A stretch of DNA of 10,840 nt. It comes from PUPG01 sp041686485. Its GTDB lineage: Bacteria > Bacteroidota > Bacteroidia > Bacteroidales > UBA7960. Under the pieces are notes generated by a model. It did not search any database and was not told where the DNA came from. It saw nothing but the letters and a program-made list of their open reading frames with translations. The stretch's first letter is position 1, and each line of letters opens with the position of its first letter. The stretch spans positions 1-10,840 of the forward strand of contig JAWLDT010000077.1 of the NCBI GenBank assembly GCA_041686485.1, in the 5' to 3' direction. The position numbers were made by a program, and so were the translations under genes. Positions 6,514 to 10,840 of this stretch are shown piece after piece.

Positions 6514-7140
6514 TCAGGTATATTTTGATGATATTTGTTGGTTTTCCAGCAGGGCCTGTTCGATAACCCGTGGGTAATGGTAGTGTTCCATTTCCTGAAT
6601 CCTGGAAGCCAGGCTCTCCGGAGTATCATCCGGAAGTACCGGAATGGCTTTCTGAAAAAGGACAGGGCCCTCATCATATTGTTCATTTACCAAATGGATG
6701 GTGATACCTGTTTTTTGGGCACCTGCATCCAGAACGGCCTGATGAACATGGCGGCCATACATGCCTTTTCCGCCAAAATCAGGTAGCAGGGCCGGATGAA
6801 TGTTAAAGATCCGATCAGGGTAACGGCGGACGAGAAAGGACGGGATCAGTTTCATATAACCCGCCAGGACGATAGCATTAATGGCATAAGCATCGAAAAT
6901 GGCTGTAACCTTCTCCGGCTCCTTCCACATTTTCCCGGAAATAACCTCAACGGGTATGCCGGCCGCCCGCGCCCGCTCTACCACATACGCGTCCGGATTG
7001 TTGGTTACCACCAGCGCCACCCCGATCGAGGGGTGTTGTTCGAAATAGCTGAAAAAAGAAGCCGCATTCGAACCGCTCCCACTGGCCATTACCGCCAAAC
7101 GATATGGGTTTTTTTCTTTTATGTGGTTATGGTTTTTCAA
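6514..7140 (-). CDS. purN: Phosphoribosylglycinamide formyltransferase (GART, PurN)
   Basis: This 208-residue cytosolic enzyme transfers a formyl group from 10-formyltetrahydrofolate to glycinamide ribonucleotide, the third step of de novo purine synthesis. The phosphate-binding loop is MASGSGSN (18-25), followed by VVTNNPDAYVVERA (44-57). The catalytic residues are all present: Asn113 and His115 in IFNIHPALLPDFGGKGMYG, and Asp156 in NEQYDEGPV. The GKGMYGRHVH variant is usual for Bacteroidota PurN. The first codon is TTG at 7138-7140. No in-frame ATG lies between the upstream stop codon (TAA near 7168-7170) and Met18, which is inside the nucleotide-binding strand, so TTG is the best start. 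Another TTG at residue 15 would trim the first strand. It leads into acpP-fabF-rnc, and the region upstream is interrupted by the gap. Confidence 0.94.
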   Translation of the reverse strand: MKNHNHIKEKNPYRLAVMASGSGSNAASFFSYFEQHPSIGVALVVTNNPDAYVVERARAAGIPVEVISGKMWKEPEKVTAIFDAYAINAIVLAGYMKLIPSFLVRRYPDRIFNIHPALLPDFGGKGMYGRHVHQAVLDAGAQKTGITIHLVNEQYDEGPVLFQKAIPVLPDDTPESLASRIQEMEHYHYPRVIEQALLENQQISSKYT

Positions 7141-7191
7141 TTGTATGTTATTTCGTGTTTTGAAGCGTTATTGCATTGTCTAATCTCTTCC

Positions 7192-7232
7192 TTCCAGCTT
7201 CCAGCTTCGAGCTTTTTTCACCGTTCACTGTT
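7192..7232. repeat. Heptamer repeat arrays running into the gap
   Basis: TTCCAGC, TTCCAGC and TTCGAGC (7192-7212) form three tandem heptamers. After a short T-run, TTCACCG and TTCACTG plus TT (7217-7232) form a second heptamer set that is cut by the N run. The repeat probably continues into the unsequenced stretch and may be why the assembly broke here. The rest of 7141-7191 shows no gene and no clear purN promoter. Confidence 0.6.
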
Positions 7233-7332
7233 NNNNNNNNNNNNNNNNNNNNNNNNNNNNNNNNNNNNNNNNNNNNNNNNNNNNNNNNNNNNNNNNNNNN
7301 NNNNNNNNNNNNNNNNNNNNNNNNNNNNNNNN
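7233..7332. other. Scaffold gap of 100 N
   Basis: Exactly 100 undetermined bases, a conventional size for a gap of unknown length. The adjacency of purN and the ATPase gene therefore rests on scaffolding. Any gene, promoter or further repeat in the true interval is invisible. Confidence 0.98.
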
Positions 7333-8526
7333 TCAATATAGGAAGCCAAAAAGCCAGACAGGGATTTTGTTGCTATAACCATATTCAATATCATCGGCAA
7401 CGATATATGCATCATGAATACCTGAAATTTGTTTTGAAACTTTACTTTTACCGCCCAGCTCAAAAGTAAACCGCCCATCTACAAGAAAATCTCCTTTTTC
7501 GGGGTATTGTAGTTTGTGCGAAGCTTTAAGCTGATTGGCAAAAAATGTTTCCCTTACACTTCCTTTTTGAACGGCTTCCCCTGCCAGGGCATAGATTAAG
7601 TTGGTGTTTTCCAGCAAAACCTTATCCGGTTTTTGAAGTTTGCTGATGCCGTATGCCTTTTTATGTAACTGAATGGTAAGATGGCTTTCTTCCAGGGCGT
7701 ACAGATAGGAAAGGAGTGATTTTCGGGTGATACCAATCCGTTCGCTGAGTTTGGTGATGTTCGGCATAAATGGTGCTGATTCGGAAATGATTTGTAAAAG
7801 CTGTTTTACCCTGGCAATAAACGCTGTTTCGACGCCCCTGAGCACGGGCAGTTCTATTTCCAGTATCATACTGATCACTTCGTTGATCTTTTGGTGATAC
7901 ATCAACGGAGCTTCATTGTAGAAGGGGTAATACCCGTTTTTCAGGTATGCAGGAAAATGTTCGAAGACTTTCAGATGTGCCAGTATTTCTTCAGATCGTT
8001 CGATATGCGAATGAAGGATTTGCTCCAGCGAAAACACAGGCAGATCCATTTTCAGGTTTCGGTTCAAATACTCCCTGAAAGAGAATCCCTGCATTTCATA
8101 GGCAATAGCGCGGCGGCTTAAATCGGCCCTTGCGGTCAGGATATCCAGTAATGAGGAACCCGTAAACACTATTTTCAGATCGGGATAATCATCATATATG
8201 TTTTTGATCTCTTGCGACCAGTTTGGATATTTGTGTACTTCGTCAAGAAAAAGGTATTGGCCTCCCTGCCTGACAAAATGATCGGCGAAATCAACAAGTT
8301 TATGATCGGCAAACCATAAGTTGTCCAGGCTGATATATATTGACCTGTGGTCGCGGGGCAGGTGTTTCTTCATATATTGCAGCAACAGGGTGGTTTTTCC
8401 CACCCCGCGTGCACCCCTTATGCCTATCAGGCGTGCATCCCAGTAGATTTTGTCCATGATGCCACGCACGAAGGTCAGCGGGGTTTGCTTCACTTTTTGG
8501 TGCGATCGTTCAAAAAGAAACTGCAT
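7333..8526 (-). CDS. AAA_14 ATPase with DUF4143/nuclease-like C-terminus
   Basis: This 397-residue protein belongs to the broad AAA_14 group of P-loop ATPases, common as scattered copies in Bacteroidota, whose role is unsettled. The Walker A motif is GARGVGKT (38-45) and the Walker B motif is YLFLDEVHKY (91-100, D95/E96). Sensor FTGSS is at 121-125 and DLSRRA at 135-140 is a likely arginine-finger region. GFSFREYL follows at 147-154. A winged-helix-like segment lies near 255-290. The C-terminus has D346, then FELGGK (355-360), resembling the degenerate PD-(D/E)XK core of DUF4143 proteins, and ends in IPVWLFGFLY. The protein is complete: its TGA begins at the first base after the gap. Start ATG 8526 lies beside a 22-bp inverted repeat overlapping a -7 match, which suggests autoregulation. 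It looks like an accessory gene unrelated to the purN cluster. Confidence 0.85.
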   Translation of the reverse strand: MQFLFERSHQKVKQTPLTFVRGIMDKIYWDARLIGIRGARGVGKTTLLLQYMKKHLPRDHRSIYISLDNLWFADHKLVDFADHFVRQGGQYLFLDEVHKYPNWSQEIKNIYDDYPDLKIVFTGSSLLDILTARADLSRRAIAYEMQGFSFREYLNRNLKMDLPVFSLEQILHSHIERSEEILAHLKVFEHFPAYLKNGYYPFYNEAPLMYHQKINEVISMILEIELPVLRGVETAFIARVKQLLQIISESAPFMPNITKLSERIGITRKSLLSYLYALEESHLTIQLHKKAYGISKLQKPDKVLLENTNLIYALAGEAVQKGSVRETFFANQLKASHKLQYPEKGDFLVDGRFTFELGGKSKVSKQISGIHDAYIVADDIEYGYSNKIPVWLFGFLY

Positions 8527-8528
8527 AG

Positions 8529-8550
8529 TTTGTTTATTCAGATAAACAAA
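8529..8550. promoter_or_regulatory. 22-bp inverted repeat at the ATPase start (candidate operator)
   Basis: Perfect 9-bp arms TTTGTTTAT (8529-8537) and ATAAACAAA (8542-8550) are separated by TCAG. It ends 2 bp before the ATPase ATG and overlaps the -7 match at 8547-8554. As DNA it could be an operator that blocks polymerase. As RNA it could form a hairpin next to the start codon. Confidence 0.6.
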
Positions 8551-8554
8551 ATTA
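8547..8554 (-). promoter_or_regulatory. Possible -7 element for the ATPase gene
   Basis: Minus-strand TAATTTTG is an exact TAnnTTTG match, giving a leader of about 15 nt. The closest TTG (8579-8581) is 24 nt upstream, longer than usual, so the -33 half is weak. Confidence 0.4.
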
Positions 8555-8594
8555 CAAAATAATGTTTACATGAGAAAACAATCTGCGAGCTTTT

Positions 8595-10556
8595 TCACTT
8601 CTTCCTTTCCTCAACAGCAATCGTTGCCGCATCCAACAGTGACTCGGCCGACAACGGTCCCCCCACGGCTTCCTGCATCCATTTCCGTGGCGGCAGATCG
8701 CCCAGGGTGAAGATCCTTTCGATCTCTGTGGCAAAGTCCTTCCCGCGGAGCTGTTTTTCGATCTGGAATTCGATCAGATGTCCCAGCGGATAAGCGCTCA
8801 GGTACAACGGATAGCTGATCATATGCGAATATATCCCAAGCACCGGGGTGTTTTCAACACCGATTACCGGCGCGAAATATTTATTCCAGACATCCATGGC
8901 GATGTCGATGGTCTTCTCTTTAAGATCAGCGGGCGTGGCATCCGGATTTTTATACATCCACTGCCATACATACATATCGACCAGCGATATGCCCATAATC
9001 TCCCAGGTGCTCCACAGGATATCCAGAATATGATTCTGGTCACTCATGGGGTCATCCTGGTTGATGCCCAGCATCTGCAGGTCGCGTTTCTGAAAGATGA
9101 ACGCCAGGGCTTCGGTGAAAGCCGTGTTTGGCACGCCGGTGAGCATGTAGTGATCCACGTCATGGAGGCTCACTGTTTGTTCTACGTTATGCCCCAGCTC
9201 ATGGGCAGCCACATTGAAGCCGTTATAGTTCATTCCTTCTTTGGGAATGCGGGTGCGCAGGTGCGATTTTTGGGAGCGCATCTGGCCGCCCCAGGCATGT
9301 CCGGCGCCCCTGGCACCTTCGATCACAATGCGGTCGGCGAGTGACCGGGCGCGTTCTTCCGAAAACCCTATGGTGGTCAGCAGGTGAGGAAGGTCCTTCT
9401 GAAGGGTATCGGTATCCGGATATTTCTTTTTGACGATCTTGTCAAGCTCCTCTTCCGAAATGCCGCTGCGCCCTTTGAACCCATCATACCAGATGTCGAA
9501 GGGCTCCAGGTCCCTGCCAAGCCGTTTGCGAATGATGGCTGCGACATCTTTGAGTACAGGTGCGCTTAGCAGGGAGACGAACAATGATTCTACCTCATCC
9601 GCGTTCATTTCAAGGCCCCGGTTGAACGCCCGTTCGATATAGGTGGGCTCGGAAGGGGAGTAGGGGTCGGCCTCCCTGTGTGCGCGGAAGTTGTTCAGCA
9701 GGTGTTGATAGCGAATATCCTGTTCTTCATGAGCTGTAATGGCTTTGTCGCTGTCATACACCTTGTTTGAAAAGGGATTCCAGTTTAATTCATCGTTGTT
9801 GATAACCTCTTTGGGAATGCTTTGGTCGACAATCCGAAGCATGATCTGGTAAATCATTCGTTGTTTTTCCAGACCTTGTTTATCATCGTTGTAGTTGGCT
9901 TTAAGCTCATCGCGGAGGCCCCAGTGGGAGATCAGCCGCAGATGGCCGGGAAACAGTTTTCTTCCCTCGCTATTCAGGAGCTGACCCATGATGATATTGT
10001 ATCCGGAAACATAGTTGTCGGCATCAGTGTCCACCCGTGAGATATGCTGGTTGACAGCAGCCGGCACCCGTTTGGTAAATATGTCGCCCATACGCGCATA
10101 GGCCCACTCGCGGCGGTTCCAGTCTCCGCCCTGGCTGTTTTTTTCTTCCAGGCTGTAGAAAGGGAAGTTCAGGATGGTCAGGAAGGCAATCCTGTTATCG
10201 AAAAGGTCGTCTTCTACATGAGCTTCCGGGGCATAGGCGCCAAACAGCAGGTCGACGGGTTTTACCGGTCCCTGCTCCAGGTGCATGGGCTTGAGCAGCT
10301 CCAGGCGTAGCTGGTTAAAATGTCCCCAAACAGTTTCGTAGTTGCGCGACAGGGTGTCAAACAGCTCCCGGCGACTCGCCTCCTCACCATGATAGTGTTC
10401 CAGGCAGAATTCGCGGAATGCCTCCGCGTCCCCGTCATCCTTTTTCCATAGCGACGCCGCCTGTTCCACGCCTCGTCGGATCAACGTTTCCCGGTCATCT
10501 CCGTATTTTCCTGTTAATGATTTAATGATTGATTCAATCGTTTCTTTGCCTATCAT
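8595..10556 (-). CDS. M3-like HEXXH zinc metallopeptidase
   Basis: This 653-residue mostly helical protein has no signal peptide or membrane segment and should be cytosolic. The zinc site is HELGH at 452-456 (His452, Glu453, His456) in NVAAHELGHNVEQ, with a likely third ligand Glu482 in AFTEALAFIF, 26 residues on. This is the gluzincin spacing seen in M3 oligopeptidases. Aromatic and histidine-rich segments HMISYPLYLSAYPLGH (578-593) resemble the substrate-binding tyrosine region of M3/M32 enzymes. I expect cleavage of short peptides, but the substrate is unknown and exact family placement (M3 versus a relative) needs a profile search. The start ATG at 10556 is preceded in frame by a stop codon. 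The upstream region holds only short repeats. The ATPase gene begins 68 bp downstream, with no terminator seen between them. Confidence 0.78.
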   Translation of the reverse strand: MIGKETIESIIKSLTGKYGDDRETLIRRGVEQAASLWKKDDGDAEAFREFCLEHYHGEEASRRELFDTLSRNYETVWGHFNQLRLELLKPMHLEQGPVKPVDLLFGAYAPEAHVEDDLFDNRIAFLTILNFPFYSLEEKNSQGGDWNRREWAYARMGDIFTKRVPAAVNQHISRVDTDADNYVSGYNIIMGQLLNSEGRKLFPGHLRLISHWGLRDELKANYNDDKQGLEKQRMIYQIMLRIVDQSIPKEVINNDELNWNPFSNKVYDSDKAITAHEEQDIRYQHLLNNFRAHREADPYSPSEPTYIERAFNRGLEMNADEVESLFVSLLSAPVLKDVAAIIRKRLGRDLEPFDIWYDGFKGRSGISEEELDKIVKKKYPDTDTLQKDLPHLLTTIGFSEERARSLADRIVIEGARGAGHAWGGQMRSQKSHLRTRIPKEGMNYNGFNVAAHELGHNVEQTVSLHDVDHYMLTGVPNTAFTEALAFIFQKRDLQMLGINQDDPMSDQNHILDILWSTWEIMGISLVDMYVWQWMYKNPDATPADLKEKTIDIAMDVWNKYFAPVIGVENTPVLGIYSHMISYPLYLSAYPLGHLIEFQIEKQLRGKDFATEIERIFTLGDLPPRKWMQEAVGGPLSAESLLDAATIAVEERKK

Positions 10557-10588
10557 CTTACTATTATTTATATTTTTATAATTGTTTC

Positions 10589-10601
10589 ATCCCTCCGGGA
10601 T
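10589..10601. repeat. Short palindrome ATCCC-TCC-GGGAT
   Basis: Perfect 5-bp arms with a 3-nt loop, 33 bp upstream of the metallopeptidase start. On the minus strand it reads AATCCCGGAGGGATGAAA, a form I recall as dispersed in Bacteroidota intergenic DNA. That recollection is untested here. Confidence 0.4.
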
Positions 10602-10632
10602 TCAATGTTGCTGTTTTGTTTCTTGCAGAAGC

Positions 10633-10665
10633 TCGCGGATGTTTTCGCTGATGTTCGCAGATGAC
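10633..10665. repeat. Three 11-bp tandem units (TCGCnGATGTT)
   Basis: TCGCGGATGTT (10633-10643), TCGCTGATGTT (10645-10655) and TCGCAGATGAC (10655-10665) repeat with small changes in non-coding DNA. No function is evident. Confidence 0.5.
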
Positions 10666-10740
10666 CCCTTGGTTTACTGTTTGCTCAAACTGTTGTTTTT
10701 TAGCTTATTTAAGCTGCCCCTATCTTCAGGGCGCACGGGT

Positions 10741-10764
10741 ACGCAGCTCAAGTGCTAAGACTAC
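10741..10764 (+). repeat. Dispersed hairpin repeat, degenerate copy
   Basis: It aligns over 24 bases with the copy at 10804-10827 with four mismatches. The right arm has decayed (GCTAAGA instead of GCTGCGT), so the stem is nearly lost. Confidence 0.5.
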
Positions 10765-10803
10765 CACCATATCTCTTTTTCAATTAGCGGGTCAGCCGAG
10801 GTC

Positions 10804-10827
10804 ACGCAGCCCAAGTGCTGCGTCTAC
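10804..10827 (+). repeat. Dispersed hairpin repeat, intact copy
   Basis: ACGCAGC (10804-10810) and GCTGCGT (10817-10823) form a perfect 7-bp stem around the loop CCAAGT, followed by CTAC. A near-identical inverted copy is at 1-17 and a decayed direct copy at 10741-10764. The remainder of 10557-10840 shows no gene. An AGCTTA/TAAGCT inverted repeat at 10702-10715 lacks a following T-run in either direction. Confidence 0.6.
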
Positions 10828-10840
10828 AACTGGCCTTTTT

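Noticed and set aside
6796..7341. 181-residue reading frame on the plus strand crossing the N run
   Set aside because: It is antisense to purN and continues only because undetermined bases contain no stops.
7333..8526. Part of an anti-phage defence system
   Set aside because: A single AAA_14/DUF4143-like ATPase without partner nuclease, toxin or sensor genes nearby is not enough. These ATPases are scattered widely in Bacteroidota genomes.
8778..9344. 188-residue reading frame on the plus strand
   Set aside because: It is antisense to the metallopeptidase coding region, including the HELGH codons. It has no motif of its own and reflects the codon structure of the real gene.
10702..10715. AGCTTA-TT-TAAGCT inverted repeat as a terminator
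   Set aside because: The stem is AT-rich with a 2-nt loop, and no T-run follows it in either direction (plus strand continues with GCCCC, minus strand with A-run).
10633..10827. CRISPR array
   Set aside because: Repeat units are short, of different kinds and without regular spacers, and no cas gene is in the window.

Overview
The window looks like a stretch of Bacteroidota chromosome, probably from a draft or metagenome assembly because it contains a 100-N scaffold gap. The main evidence is the gene order purN-acpP-fabF-rnc followed by an IPExxxVDY-type small protein, which is characteristic of this phylum. Supporting signs are a promoter of the Bacteroidota type (TTTG, 19 nt, TAnnTTTG), genes without clear Shine-Dalgarno sequences, and an AAA_14-type ATPase of the kind that is common in these genomes. 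Order or genus cannot be assigned from the sequence alone.

Layout. 1-226: non-coding, with a hairpin repeat, a short heptamer array and a possible promoter. 227-2263 (+): two lipoprotein genes 12 bp apart, an LpoB-like penicillin-binding-protein activator and a TPR lipoprotein of the COG3014 type, likely one transcription unit acting on the cell envelope. 2264-2484: convergent intergenic region with two degenerate short tandem repeats and no clear terminator. 2485-7140 (-): a housekeeping cluster read purN > acpP > fabF > rnc > IPExxxVDY protein > mazG. It covers purine synthesis, the fatty-acid carrier and elongating ketosynthase, RNA processing, and nucleotide-pool cleaning. 7141-7332: heptamer repeats running into the gap. 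7333-8526 (-): an accessory AAA_14/DUF4143-like ATPase whose stop codon begins at the first base after the gap. 8595-10556 (-): a large cytosolic M3-like HEXXH zinc metallopeptidase. 10557-10840: non-coding region with three kinds of short repeat.

No RNA gene, CRISPR array, insertion sequence or complete defence system is visible, and the coding content is mostly ordinary. The points most worth a second look are non-coding: a 14-bp-stem hairpin overlapping an 18-bp palindrome between acpP and fabF, a 22-bp inverted repeat overlapping the candidate promoter of the ATPase, degenerate heptamer arrays in three intergenic regions (one at the assembly gap), and copies of a hairpin repeat at both ends of the window. 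Two genes of the housekeeping cluster, purN and rnc, have no usable ATG and appear to start at TTG.
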